Source of the DNA: Firmicutes bacterium HGW-Firmicutes-7
GTDB lineage: Bacteria; Bacillota; Clostridia; Lachnospirales; Vallitaleaceae
Assembly (NCBI GenBank): GCA_002841375.1
Contig: PGZO01000011.1
Location: forward strand, 1 to 64,000
DNA: 64,000 bases
Direction: 5' to 3'
Position 1 is the first letter of the stretch; every line of letters begins with the position of its first letter. The position numbers were made by a program, and so were the translations under genes. This document shows, piece by piece, positions 22,815 through 33,074 of the stretch. Below the pieces are notes generated by a model. It was not told the DNA's origin. It saw nothing but the letters and a program-made list of their open reading frames with translations, and ran no database searches.

Positions 22815-24422
22815 ATGATTGCAGACACAGTACTATTATCAGAATGTATTTTTACAGGATGTAAACCAAGTATTATTCAAGGATATGTTGCAATTAAAGA
22901 CGATAAAATATTAGCTATTGGCAGGGAAAATTACAACAAGTTTTTGGATTTTCATACCAAGGTTATTGATTGTGGGAATAAGACAGTCATGCCAGGGTTT
23001 CACGACAACCATGTGCATTTTGATTGGGGAATATTACAGCAGCACGGTGTCAACCTATGGAAGTCAAATAGTGAGGATGAGGCTGCTAAAATGGTAGCTG
23101 AATATGCAAAGACGACAAAGCAAGAAATTATCTATGGTTTCGATTGGTTTCATATGAACTGGGATGTTAAAAATATGCCAACAAGAAAGTCTTTAGATCT
23201 TTATGTGAGAGATAGACCCGTAGTTTTATTTCGTTTTGAATGTCATGGGATGTGGCTAAACAGTAAAGCTATTGAATATTTTAACATTAAAGCGAATGAT
23301 GATGTACCTAATGGTGGAGAAATTTATGTTGATGAAGATTATATTCCTACAGGCTATTTACATGAATCTGCAACATTTTCTTTATATGACAAAGGCTTAA
23401 TACCAAAAAAGAATGAAAAACAATATTATAAGGAATTATTACAAGTTTTTGCATCCTATGGCATCACTGCACTAAGTAATATTCAACTTGCTGACACAAT
23501 CAATTATGACATTCTGAAAGAGATGGAAGAAAGTGACGAACTAAATATAAGATTTGGATTTTCTATACCACTTGATTATAGTATTGAATATGTCAAAAAG
23601 TATAAAAATTTTACTTCCGATAATTTATATTTTTTAGGATTTAAAACTTTTATGGATGGAACGATTCTTGGATTTACTGCAGATTTATTAAAACCCTATA
23701 CAAATAATAAATATACAACAAACATCAACCCTGTTGATTATAATATGATCAGAAAATTATTTCTAGAAGCAGATAAAAATGGATTTCGAGTTAGATTTCA
23801 TGCCATAGGAGATAGAGCAATAAGACAAACACTTGATTTTTGTGAAGAGGCCATTCATCGAAATGCTAAAAGAGATTCCAGACATTCTATTGCGCATATT
23901 GAATTGTTGGATCCAAATGATTTACATAGATTTAACGAATTAGATGTCCTTGCAGACATACACCCTCATCATATTACGTTAGATGCTGATCAATATGAAA
24001 ATTTGACTTATCCAACTTTTGTTGGTGAAAGAGAAAGACAATGTTTTGCTTTTAAAAGCATCCTTGATGCTAAGGCTAAATATGCAATTGGATCAGATTA
24101 TCCCGTAACAATGCCTAATCCATTTATCGGCATATATAGAGCTATAACAAGAAGATTTGATGATCATCAACCTGTTAATGGGTGGATTCCCGAAGAAAAA
24201 CTCAACCTATATGATACTTTATTAGGATATACAAAAGGCTCAGCTTACCATAATTTTATGGAGGACAAAATCGGAACATTGGAAGTAGGTAAATATGCAG
24301 ATATTGTTGTGACTGAAAAGAACTTATTTGAGTGTGATGCATTAGAAATTAAAAATATGAAAGTTGAAATGACAATATTTAATGGTAAGATAGTCTACCA
24401 GCATGGTAGCAGTAGCGCTTAG
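22815..24422 (+). CDS. YtcJ-like amidohydrolase
   Basis: The 535-residue product is a metal-dependent amidohydrolase of the YtcJ type. GFHDNHVHFDWG carries the first metal His pair, FHAIGDRAIRQTLD and SIAHIELLDPND carry later histidines, and YAIGSDYPVTMPNP carries the catalytic Asp. The family hydrolyses formamides or cyclic amides; the substrate here is unknown. Since it ends the polyamine/GABA cluster, deacylation of an N-acylated amine is a reasonable guess. AGAGGTGATTGT precedes ATG 22815. Confidence 0.82.
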   Translation: MIADTVLLSECIFTGCKPSIIQGYVAIKDDKILAIGRENYNKFLDFHTKVIDCGNKTVMPGFHDNHVHFDWGILQQHGVNLWKSNSEDEAAKMVAEYAKTTKQEIIYGFDWFHMNWDVKNMPTRKSLDLYVRDRPVVLFRFECHGMWLNSKAIEYFNIKANDDVPNGGEIYVDEDYIPTGYLHESATFSLYDKGLIPKKNEKQYYKELLQVFASYGITALSNIQLADTINYDILKEMEESDELNIRFGFSIPLDYSIEYVKKYKNFTSDNLYFLGFKTFMDGTILGFTADLLKPYTNNKYTTNINPVDYNMIRKLFLEADKNGFRVRFHAIGDRAIRQTLDFCEEAIHRNAKRDSRHSIAHIELLDPNDLHRFNELDVLADIHPHHITLDADQYENLTYPTFVGERERQCFAFKSILDAKAKYAIGSDYPVTMPNPFIGIYRAITRRFDDHQPVNGWIPEEKLNLYDTLLGYTKGSAYHNFMEDKIGTLEVGKYADIVVTEKNLFECDALEIKNMKVEMTIFNGKIVYQHGSSSA

Positions 24423-24430
24423 AATAATAG

Positions 24431-24477
24431 TTGACTTTGTCAAGTAATTATGCTATAATAGTCTTATAGCATAATTA
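24431..24477 (+). promoter_or_regulatory. promoter with palindromic operator of the MarR-GNAT gene
   Basis: TTGACT (24431-24436) and TATAAT (24454-24459) are 17 bases apart. A perfect 14-bp inverted repeat, TAATTATGCTATAA (24445-24458) and TTATAGCATAATTA (24464-24477), covers the -10 and start region and ends just before the ribosome binding site. This is a typical autoregulatory MarR operator. Confidence 0.8.
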
Positions 24478-24491
24478 TAGGAGATATCATT

Positions 24492-25427
24492 ATGAATCCA
24501 TTAGACACATCTTTAATACATAAAATTCGTAAATTCAATCGGTTTTACACTAATATTCTGGGATTGTTGGATCGGCATTTACTAGATAGTGAGTTTTCAC
24601 TTGCGGAAGTCCGCGTTTTATATGATATCGGACACATGGAAAACTGTACGGCTAAAGAGTTAATTGAAAAGTTAAGAATTGATTCAGGTTATCTAAGTAG
24701 GATTATAAAACGGTTTAGGAAGGATAACCTTATATACAGGGTACAGTCCTCAGATGACGGACGATTATATTATCTTCATCTTACAGATAAAGGTGAAGAT
24801 ATCCTTATAAAACTGGATGCTTTGTCTAATAATCAAATATGTAAAGTGGTCAGTTCGTTGACAGACCGAGATAAAACTAAGGTTGTAGATTGCATGCTAA
24901 TAATAGAAAACACTTTTTCGGGAGAACCAATACTAACAGACGAAGAGGTTAAGATCCGTTGTGATTTGAAACCCGGAGACGTGGGCAATTTAATTCATTT
25001 GCATGGATGGATTTATTCTGAGGAATGTGGATATAACCATATGTTTGAAGGCTATGTGTGTAAGACCTTTTCAGATTTGTTTGAAAACTATAATCAAGAA
25101 AATGATAGATTCTGGTTTGCCGAAGTGAATGGTAAAATGGTAGGTGCCATTGCAATTGTGGCACATTCACCGATGCAGGCACAGCTGAGATGGTTTCTCA
25201 TACATCCTGAATTCAGAGGGATTGGTCTTGGAAGTACTTTAATGAATGAGGCTATGAAATACTGCAAGGAGAAAGGCTATCAGCAGGTATTTCTAGAAAC
25301 TACAAACGACCAAAAAACGGCTATAAGAATGTACATGAATAAAGGTTTTAGGAAAGTGGCAGAACATGAGAAGGAAATGTGGGGTAGGAAATTGGTGGAA
25401 CAAACCTATGAATTAAACTTGAAGTGA
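24492..25427 (+). CDS. MarR-type regulator fused to a GNAT acetyltransferase
   Basis: The 311-residue product has an N-terminal winged helix of the MarR family (residues about 5-145; AKELIEKLRIDSGYLSRIIK is the recognition region and SSDDGRLYYLHLTDKG the wing). A C-terminal GNAT domain (about 160-305) includes RWFLIHPEFRGIGLGSTLM and MYMNKGFRKV. Such fusions are a known protein family with unknown ligands. The gene is preceded by a strong promoter overlapped by a perfect palindrome, so it probably represses itself. TAGGAG is 8 bases before ATG 24492. Confidence 0.9.
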   Translation: MNPLDTSLIHKIRKFNRFYTNILGLLDRHLLDSEFSLAEVRVLYDIGHMENCTAKELIEKLRIDSGYLSRIIKRFRKDNLIYRVQSSDDGRLYYLHLTDKGEDILIKLDALSNNQICKVVSSLTDRDKTKVVDCMLIIENTFSGEPILTDEEVKIRCDLKPGDVGNLIHLHGWIYSEECGYNHMFEGYVCKTFSDLFENYNQENDRFWFAEVNGKMVGAIAIVAHSPMQAQLRWFLIHPEFRGIGLGSTLMNEAMKYCKEKGYQQVFLETTNDQKTAIRMYMNKGFRKVAEHEKEMWGRKLVEQTYELNLK

Positions 25428-25463
25428 TTAATTATTTTAGGAGGTTTTGTATCATTGAGATAA

Positions 25464-25498
25464 GATAATTCAGGTATTATATCTGGGTTATTTTTTAG
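25464..25498 (+). terminator. weak terminator-like hairpin
   Basis: ATAATTCAG and CTGGGTTAT flank GTATTATAT and are followed by a six-T run, fitting a terminator after the MarR-GNAT gene. Confidence 0.45.
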
Positions 25499-25526
25499 TT
25501 TTAATATCATTCACAAGGAGAAAAAA

Positions 25527-25775
25527 ATGAATTTATATATAGAAATTATTAATAATAACGTAGCGTATGATTATGGTTTTGAATATCCAGAAGTATTTAG
25601 CAGAGCATTTAAGAAGCATTATGGAATTACGCCAATTGAAAGCAGAAAACTCAACTTGAATATAGACAAAGAAAATAAAGCAAGAGTAGTCGAGCGTGAT
25701 TTATTTAATTATGGCGGTGGAATCGCAGTTAAAGGAAACTTCATTAAAGCAAAGGAAATTGAATTAATGGCGTAA
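25527..25775 (+). pseudogene. relic of an AraC-family regulator
   Basis: The 82-codon frame encodes YGFEYPEVFSRAFKKHYG followed by ITP, the second helix-turn-helix of AraC/XylS regulators. The rest of the DNA-binding domain and all of the effector domain are missing. The end (GGGIAVKGNFIKAKEIELM) is unrelated or scrambled. An AAGGAG site precedes ATG 25527, so a short peptide may still be made. It abuts an SDR gene fragment, marking a deletion scar. Confidence 0.65.
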
Positions 25776-26029
25776 CAGCTGTATCCTTCTATCCTGGAGC
25801 AGTGAAAAGCGAAGGGATGATTGAGTATGCAAAATACGACACATCTATTAATTTGGATAGCATGGAGTCAATAGAATTTGCTGGTAAATGCATTGCAGCA
25901 CTTGCTAGAGATTCAAATTTAATGGAAGAAACAGGTAAAATCCTTATAGCTGCAGAGATAGCACTAAAGTATGGATTTACTGATATAAATGGTAAGCAAC
26001 CAATTTCACAAAGAGGAATGCTATACTAG
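25763..26029 (+). pseudogene. 3' fragment of a short-chain dehydrogenase gene
   Basis: In the frame ending at 26029 the translation reads VSFYPGAVKSEGMIEY, then IEFAGKCIAALARDSN and ALKYGFTDINGK. This matches the last third of a classical SDR oxidoreductase. The cofactor-binding Gly motif and the catalytic Tyr-Lys are absent. An ATG at 25802 lacks a ribosome binding site. It overlaps the end of the AraC relic in another frame. Confidence 0.65.
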
Positions 26030-26156
26030 ACTAAAAGCTTTTACTGCTTCTCAGAATTTTCTTTCACTATAACAGAAAAGAAAATATAAGAGAATAAAAT
26101 AGTACAGAATAAAGAAACTATTAATAACTTAAACAATTATTGATAGGAGCTTGTGA

Positions 26157-27560
26157 GTGAAAATGAAGGACTTTAATATAATAGAACTACAAGAGCAAAT
26201 GGATAACAATTCATTATCGGCTTTAAAGCTTACACAGTACTATATGGATCGTATTAAGAAATATGACCATCAATACAATAGCGTTTTTGAAGTGAATGAA
26301 GCTGCTATAAATATTGCACAAGAGCTCGATGAAGAAAGAAGGGTAAAAGGAAAAAGGAGCTTACTTCATGGCATTTCGATTCTTTTAAAAGATAATATTA
26401 ATGCTGATTTTCAAGGAAAGTTAAGAACAACTGCAGGGGCTATGATTTTTAAAGATTTATATGTAAATTACGACGCAACAATAGTAGCCAAATTAAAAGA
26501 AGCAGGTGCAATTATTCTTGGTAAAACCAACTTGACTGAGTTTGCAAATGTTATGACAGATCAATCACCGAAAGGTTTTAGTGCTTTAGGTGGACAGGTT
26601 AAAAGCCCATATGGTGATTTTGATGTTGGTGGTTCAAGCTCGGGATCAGGTGTTGCAATGGCAATGGATTTTTGTACTGTAGCCATTGGTACAGAGACCT
26701 CTGGTTCTATCATTGATCCTGCAGGTTGTAATGGCGTTGTTGGCGTAAAGCCAACAATAGGAGTTGCTAGTAGATATGGTATTATTCCAATATCATGGAC
26801 ACAAGATGTCCCTGGTCCAATGAGTAGAAATATAACAGATGCGGCAATTGTTCTTGATATAATCAAAGGTGCAGATCTTTCGGATTCAATTACTGAGCTT
26901 AAGCATCAATTGCCAAATTATTTAATGTCGCTGGATGGAGCATCTCTGAAAGGTATAAAACTAGGATTTCCTAAAGGTAAATTTCTAAAAGCCGTCAAGC
27001 AAGAAAAACTAGAAATATTTTATAGAGCAATCAGCATATTGGTAGAACTTGGTGCAAGTGTAATAGAAGTTAAAATGGCCAATGATCCTCATAATTTAAA
27101 GAAAGATGTTATGTATTATGAATTCCCTATAGCTTTAAACAGGTACCTCGAAAGCTTAGGACATACAGCACCAATAAAAACATTGGAAGAAATTATTAAA
27201 TTTAATAATGAAAATTTGAAAGAAAGAGCCCCATATGGGCAGACGATATTTGAAAAATGTATAAAATTTAAAGAGTCCTTTAAAGAAAAATATCAACAAG
27301 AGCTAAATAATAGTGTTCAAGCCAGCAAAGAAATTGACGATGTAATAGATCAAAATAATTTAGATGCGTTACTTTTTGTAGGTTCAGAAGCTGTAGGTAT
27401 TCCAGCAAAGGGAGGCTATCCCTCAATAACTTTCCCAGGAGGTTTTACGAAAGAAAATGAACCGGTGGGAATCACCTTAACGGGCAAGAAATTTTCGGAA
27501 GATAAGCTATTAGGTTACGGTTATGAGTTTGAAAAGTATATGCAGGCTAAAAACAGTTAG
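26157..27560 (+). CDS. amidase (amidase-signature family)
   Basis: The 467-residue product has the Ser-cisSer-Lys triad. Lys is in SILLKDNINAD, the Gly/Ser loop is GGSSSGSGVAMAM and the nucleophile Ser is in TETSGSIIDPAGC. It resembles stand-alone amidases rather than GatA, because no gatB or gatC is near. The substrate is unknown. GTG 26157 lies 7 bases after AGGAG and is the better start; ATG 26163 is an alternative. It is monocistronic, with a strong terminator downstream. Confidence 0.85.
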   Translation: MKMKDFNIIELQEQMDNNSLSALKLTQYYMDRIKKYDHQYNSVFEVNEAAINIAQELDEERRVKGKRSLLHGISILLKDNINADFQGKLRTTAGAMIFKDLYVNYDATIVAKLKEAGAIILGKTNLTEFANVMTDQSPKGFSALGGQVKSPYGDFDVGGSSSGSGVAMAMDFCTVAIGTETSGSIIDPAGCNGVVGVKPTIGVASRYGIIPISWTQDVPGPMSRNITDAAIVLDIIKGADLSDSITELKHQLPNYLMSLDGASLKGIKLGFPKGKFLKAVKQEKLEIFYRAISILVELGASVIEVKMANDPHNLKKDVMYYEFPIALNRYLESLGHTAPIKTLEEIIKFNNENLKERAPYGQTIFEKCIKFKESFKEKYQQELNNSVQASKEIDDVIDQNNLDALLFVGSEAVGIPAKGGYPSITFPGGFTKENEPVGITLTGKKFSEDKLLGYGYEFEKYMQAKNS

Positions 27561-27586
27561 GAGTAGTCACCAGTAGGACATTAAAA

Positions 27587-27676
27587 AAAGCACTTATCAA
27601 TTATCCTTTATAATTCATACAATTCAAGTAAGTGAACTTTGAATTGTATGAAAGGGGTTTATTTGATAGGTGCTTT
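27587..27676. terminator. large bidirectional terminator between convergent genes
   Basis: AAAGCACTTATCAA (27587-27600) pairs with TTGATAGGTGCTTT (27663-27676). Inside it TTCATACAATTCAA pairs with TTGAATTGTATGAA. A/T runs flank both sides, so it can end both the amidase and the putP transcripts. Confidence 0.85.
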
Positions 27677-27728
27677 GCTTTTATTTATGAAGTTTGATTT
27701 TTGGTTTATTACTATTAAAGGATTTGTT

Positions 27729-29228
27729 TTATATTTGTATCATTTTTATACTTTCAAATTCATCAATAATTTCTTTTGATGGTGCTTTGGTAATTAATGA
27801 AACCACTATTATTGATATCAATGCAACAATGAAGGCAGGGACGATTTCATAGAGTTGCCAAATGCTTCCAGAAGCATTTTTAGCAATTGTAATCCATAAG
27901 ATCACAGTGAGGGTACCTGAAATCATTCCTGCCATAGCACCCCATTTGTTCATTCTCTTCCAGAAAAGGGATAGAAGGATTACTGGACCAAAGGCAGCGC
28001 CAAACCCTGCCCAAGCATTGGAAACTAGTCCGAAAACTGAACTGTTAGGATTAATTGCTATGATAACAGCGATTGCTGATACTAAAGCTACAGCAATTCG
28101 TCCAACCAATATTAATTCTTTATCTCCAGCTTTTTTTCTAAAGAATTGCTTGTAGAAGTCTTCTGATAGAGAGGAAGCTGTAACCAATAATTGTGAATCA
28201 GCAGTACTCATGCTTGCTGCAAGAATTGCAGATAAAAAGAGCCCAGATATTATAGGTATAAACATTCCATCAACCATATGCATAAAAACTTTTTCCGCAT
28301 CAATTATAGGCGTCGCTGCAAAATATATTCTTCCGACCATACCTACAAAAACTGCTGCACAAAGAGTAATGATTACCCATACCATTGCAATAATTCTTGC
28401 TTTTTTAATATGATCTGAAGAGCGAGAAGCCATGAAACGAACTAAAATGTGAGGTTGACCAAAATATCCTAACCCCCATGCCAAGTTTGAAATGATGACA
28501 ATAAGGGAAATGTTCGCAGTAGTTCCAGTTGCTTTAAAAAGATTTAAATAATTTGTATCAACAGCTTGAAGAGTAGTAAAAGTCTGTCCAAAACCACCAA
28601 GTTCTGCCACTGCAACAAATGGAACGATAATTAGCGCAATAAACATTAAAACACCTTGAATAACATCTGTTGTAGAAACTGCCATAAACCCTCCCAGAAA
28701 AGTATAAAGAACAATTACCAATGCCCCAAGAATTAAGGCAACTTGATAAGGAATGCCCATCAACAACTCGAAGAGTTTAGCACCAGCTGCAAACTGCGCT
28801 GAGGTATACACTGAAAAGAATACAATAACAACGATTGCTGATACAATACGTAGGATTCTTGTATCGTCTCTAAATCGATTTTCAAAAAAATCTGAAAGAG
28901 TGAGGGAGTTTTTTGCCACCTCGGTATATTTTCGTAGCCTTGTTGCTACCATTTTCCAATTTACGTATGTACCAAGCGCTAACCCAATGCCAATCCATAA
29001 CGCTTCAATACCACCTATATAAGCAGCACCAGGAAGTCCAAGTAATAACCAACCGCTCATATCAGACGCTTGTGCAGATAAAGCAGTTGTCCAACTCCCT
29101 AATTTTCTGCCTCCAAGTACATAATCTGAAAAATTGCTTGTCTTACGATATGCAATAATTCCTATCATGATCATACCTAATAAGTAAAGTCCTAAAATTA
29201 TCAATTTTGTAATGCTAGCTGAATCCAT
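27729..29228 (-). CDS. putP: sodium/proline symporter PutP
   Basis: The 499-residue product has about 13 membrane segments of the sodium:solute symporter family. The N-terminal SDYVLGGRKLGSWTTALSAQASDMSG, given here only as its core GGRKLGSWTTALSAQ, is the PutP signature region, and WGLGYFGQPHILVRFMA is also typical. It would import proline with Na+. It is the only minus-strand gene of size in the window and is convergent with the amidase. Its start is at 29228 with AGAGAGAGG upstream on the minus strand. The divergent intergenic region (29229-29533) would hold both promoters. Confidence 0.92.
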   Translation of the reverse strand: MDSASITKLIILGLYLLGMIMIGIIAYRKTSNFSDYVLGGRKLGSWTTALSAQASDMSGWLLLGLPGAAYIGGIEALWIGIGLALGTYVNWKMVATRLRKYTEVAKNSLTLSDFFENRFRDDTRILRIVSAIVVIVFFSVYTSAQFAAGAKLFELLMGIPYQVALILGALVIVLYTFLGGFMAVSTTDVIQGVLMFIALIIVPFVAVAELGGFGQTFTTLQAVDTNYLNLFKATGTTANISLIVIISNLAWGLGYFGQPHILVRFMASRSSDHIKKARIIAMVWVIITLCAAVFVGMVGRIYFAATPIIDAEKVFMHMVDGMFIPIISGLFLSAILAASMSTADSQLLVTASSLSEDFYKQFFRKKAGDKELILVGRIAVALVSAIAVIIAINPNSSVFGLVSNAWAGFGAAFGPVILLSLFWKRMNKWGAMAGMISGTLTVILWITIAKNASGSIWQLYEIVPAFIVALISIIVVSLITKAPSKEIIDEFESIKMIQI

Positions 29229-29533
29229 GATAAAACCTCTCTCTCTAATTTTTTTTAATTATACATTAATATAGGTAAGGGAACAATGACTATTTTTTTA
29301 TCCCTTTCTTTTTTATATAATTAAATCAATGGATACTCGCCCTCCGCATCGTATATACCTTCTTACAGCAATCAACATCTTGACAAATACAAGTCTGACA
29401 TTCATAATATAATTTAACAAACAATTCGACAAATTTCTAAAAAATGTACTAATTGTTATTCAATAACAAATAACTTATAAAGAACAATGATAAGTCAATC
29501 TGATTATAATACAAATTGCAAGGAGGGACAGTT

Positions 29534-30664
29534 ATGAAAATTGATCAACTGGTATATTCTGGCAATAAGTTCAAAGGTAAAGTCACATTAGGTGAGAAAG
29601 CACAATGGATTTTAGTTTTTGGAAGTAGTCATTTAATTAATGAAACTGAAATTTTTGATCAGATTAGGAACCTCTATCCAAAGGGCTATATCATGGGATG
29701 TTCTTCAGCAGGAGAAATTCATGATAGTAATGTAACGGATGATACACTTACTGTTACGGCAATATATCTGGAAAAAAGTTCTGTCGTTTTTAGTGCATTT
29801 GAACTTGAAAGCAATGCGGATTACAATTTTACAGGGAAAAAAATAATTAATTCATTAAAAGCAGATGACTTAAAGCATATTTTTGTTTTAAGTGAAGGGT
29901 TGAATATAAATGGCAGTAAATTAGTAGAAGGTATGCGAGATAATAATCGAAAGAATCTACCAATAACAGGTGGATTATCAGGAGATGGCTCAGATTTTAA
30001 AGCAACATACGTTATTGCAAATGATTATGCCAAGCAAAATCAAATCGTTGTTGCAGCACTATATGGAGACATAAAAACTGGCTGTGCTTCTATGGGAGGA
30101 TGGGACACCTTTGGCGTTGAAAGAATTGTGACAAAAGCCCACGATAATGTACTTTATCAAATTGATGGTAAACCAGCTTTGGATTTATATAAGGAATACT
30201 TAGGCGAAAAATCAAAAGACTTACCAGCTAGTGCTCTTTTATTTCCTCTTAGCATTCGGGAAAGGCAATCTGGCTATAGTTATGTAAGAACAGTTCTTGG
30301 TGTTGATGAAGATAAGAAAACATTAACATTTGCAGGAGATATTCCAGTTAATTCCTATTGCAGATTAATGAAAGCCAATACGAACAATTTAATTGATGGT
30401 TCAAGACAAGCAATTGAATTAAGCAATGAGATGATTAGTAGTCAACAAGCTGACTTAGCTATACTAATTAGTTGTATTGGAAGAAAATTGGTTTTAAAAC
30501 AAATGGTTGATGAAGAAGTGCTAGTGGTTAGAGAGCTTATTGGAACAGATACAACCATTACAGGCTTCTATTCTTATGGTGAAATTTCTCCTTATAAAAA
30601 AGACACGAGCTGTGAACTTCATAATCAAACAATGACAATTACATTGTTAGCAGAGGAGTGTTAG
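29534..30664 (+). CDS. FIST-domain sensory protein
   Basis: The 376-residue product has a FIST N domain (about residues 25-210, with MGCSSAGEIHDSNV, GGLSGDGSDF and GCASMGGWDTFG) and a FIST C domain (about 220-360, with GFYSYGEISPY near the end). FIST is a putative small-ligand sensor found beside signal-transduction genes; the ligand is unknown. CAAGGAGG precedes ATG 29534; a TTG at 29516 would overlap that site. It is the first of five adjacent signalling genes, with the kinase starting one base after its stop. Confidence 0.88.
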   Translation: MKIDQLVYSGNKFKGKVTLGEKAQWILVFGSSHLINETEIFDQIRNLYPKGYIMGCSSAGEIHDSNVTDDTLTVTAIYLEKSSVVFSAFELESNADYNFTGKKIINSLKADDLKHIFVLSEGLNINGSKLVEGMRDNNRKNLPITGGLSGDGSDFKATYVIANDYAKQNQIVVAALYGDIKTGCASMGGWDTFGVERIVTKAHDNVLYQIDGKPALDLYKEYLGEKSKDLPASALLFPLSIRERQSGYSYVRTVLGVDEDKKTLTFAGDIPVNSYCRLMKANTNNLIDGSRQAIELSNEMISSQQADLAILISCIGRKLVLKQMVDEEVLVVRELIGTDTTITGFYSYGEISPYKKDTSCELHNQTMTITLLAEEC

Positions 30665-30665
30665 A

Positions 30666-31721
30666 ATGAACGAACACGATATACTGTTAAAAAAACAAAT
30701 AAATAGAACCTTTGGAGATATAGAAACCTGTGAAGGGCTTCATCCTAAAATGAAAGATTTTTTGAAACTTATAAATATTACCTATAACGATTATAAGAAT
30801 GATAATATGTTACTTGAAAGAAGTATAGATATTAGTTCGAAGGAGTATATCGAGAGCATAGAAAAAATGAATAATTTGCAAGCACAACTTGTGAGTAACG
30901 AAAAAATGGCAGGTATTGGACAATTATCAGCAGGTATTGCTCATGAAATTAATAATCCGTTGGGCTTTGTACAGAGTAACATGGAAATGCTTAAAAAGTA
31001 TATTAAAAAGATCGAAGGGCTTTATGAGCTAAATAAAAAAATGGTGGATTTTTCACGAGATGAAGAAATAAAAGCTTGTGGTGAGATCTGTAAAGAAGTT
31101 CAAGCATATATGAAGGCAAATAAGCTGGAAATTATTTTTAATGATCTACAAGATATTAATGATGAGACGTTAGATGGGCTTCAAAGAATTGAAAAAATTA
31201 TCAAGAGCTTACTTGGATTTGCAAGAAAAGGGAACGTAGAAGAGTTTGTGGAGTATGATTTAAATATGGGTATTAAAGATACGTTAGTAATTGCTAACAA
31301 TGAGATCAAATACAATGCCAAAGTAGTTGAACAATTAGAACCTATACCGATGATATCGGCGTTGTATGGAGAGATTAATCAAGTTTTGCTAAACTTAATA
31401 ATAAATGCATCCCATGCGATAAAAAGCAAAGATGTTTTTGGTAATATAACAATTCATACTTATGTTGAAAAAGATTTTGTTTATTGCGAAATTACAGATG
31501 ATGGAGCAGGAATTCCAGCAAATTGTTTGAATAGAATATTTGAACCGTTTTTTACAACGAAACCAGTTGGAAGTGGTACTGGTTTAGGGCTTAGCATTGC
31601 ACATGATATTATTGTTAATAAACATAATGGGCATATTGATGTCAAGAGCTTACTTGGTACAGGAACTACTTTCACGATTGCACTTCCATTATATAGAGGG
31701 CAAGATAACATGACTTATTAA
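30666..31721 (+). CDS. soluble sensor histidine kinase
   Basis: The 351-residue product has no membrane segment. The H-box is AGIAHEINNPLGFVQSNM with the phosphorylated His, and the ATP-binding domain contains NLIINASHAIK, DDGAGIP and [15 protein letters not shown]. The first 75 residues form a short helical segment without a clear PAS domain, so the input probably comes from the FIST protein encoded just upstream. It probably phosphorylates the response regulators encoded downstream. Confidence 0.9.
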   Translation: MNEHDILLKKQINRTFGDIETCEGLHPKMKDFLKLINITYNDYKNDNMLLERSIDISSKEYIESIEKMNNLQAQLVSNEKMAGIGQLSAGIAHEINNPLGFVQSNMEMLKKYIKKIEGLYELNKKMVDFSRDEEIKACGEICKEVQAYMKANKLEIIFNDLQDINDETLDGLQRIEKIIKSLLGFARKGNVEEFVEYDLNMGIKDTLVIANNEIKYNAKVVEQLEPIPMISALYGEINQVLLNLIINASHAIKSKDVFGNITIHTYVEKDFVYCEITDDGAGIPANCLNRIFEPFFTTKPVGSGTGLGLSIAHDIIVNKHNGHIDVKSLLGTGTTFTIALPLYRGQDNMTY

Positions 31722-31752
31722 TCATTAAGTAGTTGAAAGGAGTTGTAATACC

Positions 31753-33048
31753 ATGAGAGTTCTTGTTGTAGATGATGATCGCTTTAATTTGATGGTTGCA
31801 CAGGGCTATTTAAAATATTATTTTAAAGAATTCACCGTATTTCTTTGTGAAGACTCTAAATTAGTGATGAATATGCTTGAGACAGAAAATATTGATATCC
31901 TCTTACTAGATATCATGATGCCTGAAATTGATGGTATTGATATTTTAACAGAAATCCGTGGTAATGAGGCTTATGGTGATTTGCAAGTTATAATGCTAAC
32001 AGCAATGAATGATAAGGATAGTTTTAAAACCTGCTTTGAGCTAGGAGCTAGTGATTATGTTAGAAAACCAATTGACATTACTGAGTTCCAGGCTAGGGTT
32101 AAAGCCGCTGCAAAAAATAGAAGCAATACGCTTATGTTGAGAGATATGATTGAAATGATGAAGAATCAAAACAATGAGCTTAAAACAGTTAATGCGCTAT
32201 TAAAAGATACGCAGTTCCATTTGGTTCAATCAGAAAAAATGGCCGCCATAGGAGAATTAGCTGCAGGTGTTGCACATGAAATTAACAACCCTATTGGGTA
32301 TGTTGATAGTAACCTTGAAACTTTATCCGCATACTTAAAAAAGATTAATGAATATCTTATTTACAATCAAGGATGCTTAGAAAACATGGTTACATGTTTA
32401 GAAGATTCACAATATCAACAGCTTATGGATTCAATTAGAGAAAAATATAATGATCTTAAAATTCAGATTATAAGTGGAGATCTTGATAATATTATCAAAG
32501 ATTCTCGTGATGGCATTCAGAGGGTTGCAGAAATTATCCAATCTCTATTAAATCTCTCGACTACAAGCTTAGACCAACAAAATGGTTATTGTCTTTTAGA
32601 ATTAGTCATTAACCAAGTACTTCTAATCGTAAAACATGAAACGGATCATGTTGCTAAAATAACGCAAAATGCTGTCGTGTTACCAGAAGTCTATTGCAAT
32701 GCAGGGCAAATTGGACAAGTTTTGCTAAATATTATTGCCAATGCAATACAGGCGATAAAATCCCAAAGAAAAGAATCACTTGGTCATATTGAATTGAACA
32801 CTTATGAAGAACCGGGTTACATATGCATCTCCATCACAGATGATGGACCAGGAATACCAGAAGAAAACCTAGCAAAAATCTTTAATCCGTTTTTTACCTC
32901 TAAGGAAGTGGGCCAGGGTACGGGATTGGGCTTAAGTATTTCCTATGATATAATAGTAAATAAGCATAAGGGTATTTTAGATGTTAAGAGCGTCCTAGAC
33001 AAAGCCACAACTTTTATTATTAAGCTACCTCGATCAATAAACAACTAA
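31753..33048 (+). CDS. response regulator-histidine kinase hybrid (REC-HK)
   Basis: The 431-residue product has a receiver domain first (residues 1-120; acidic pocket DDDR, phospho-Asp in [12 protein letters not shown], Lys in DYVRKPID). A coiled-coil linker and a kinase follow, with H-box [19 protein letters not shown] and ATP motifs DDGPGIP and [15 protein letters not shown]. The kinase half is similar to the preceding kinase, suggesting duplication. No DNA-binding output. AAAGGAG precedes ATG 31753. Confidence 0.9.
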   Translation: MRVLVVDDDRFNLMVAQGYLKYYFKEFTVFLCEDSKLVMNMLETENIDILLLDIMMPEIDGIDILTEIRGNEAYGDLQVIMLTAMNDKDSFKTCFELGASDYVRKPIDITEFQARVKAAAKNRSNTLMLRDMIEMMKNQNNELKTVNALLKDTQFHLVQSEKMAAIGELAAGVAHEINNPIGYVDSNLETLSAYLKKINEYLIYNQGCLENMVTCLEDSQYQQLMDSIREKYNDLKIQIISGDLDNIIKDSRDGIQRVAEIIQSLLNLSTTSLDQQNGYCLLELVINQVLLIVKHETDHVAKITQNAVVLPEVYCNAGQIGQVLLNIIANAIQAIKSQRKESLGHIELNTYEEPGYICISITDDGPGIPEENLAKIFNPFFTSKEVGQGTGLGLSISYDIIVNKHKGILDVKSVLDKATTFIIKLPRSINN

Positions 33049-33074
33049 CATAAGAAAGAAGCTTGGAGGTTATT

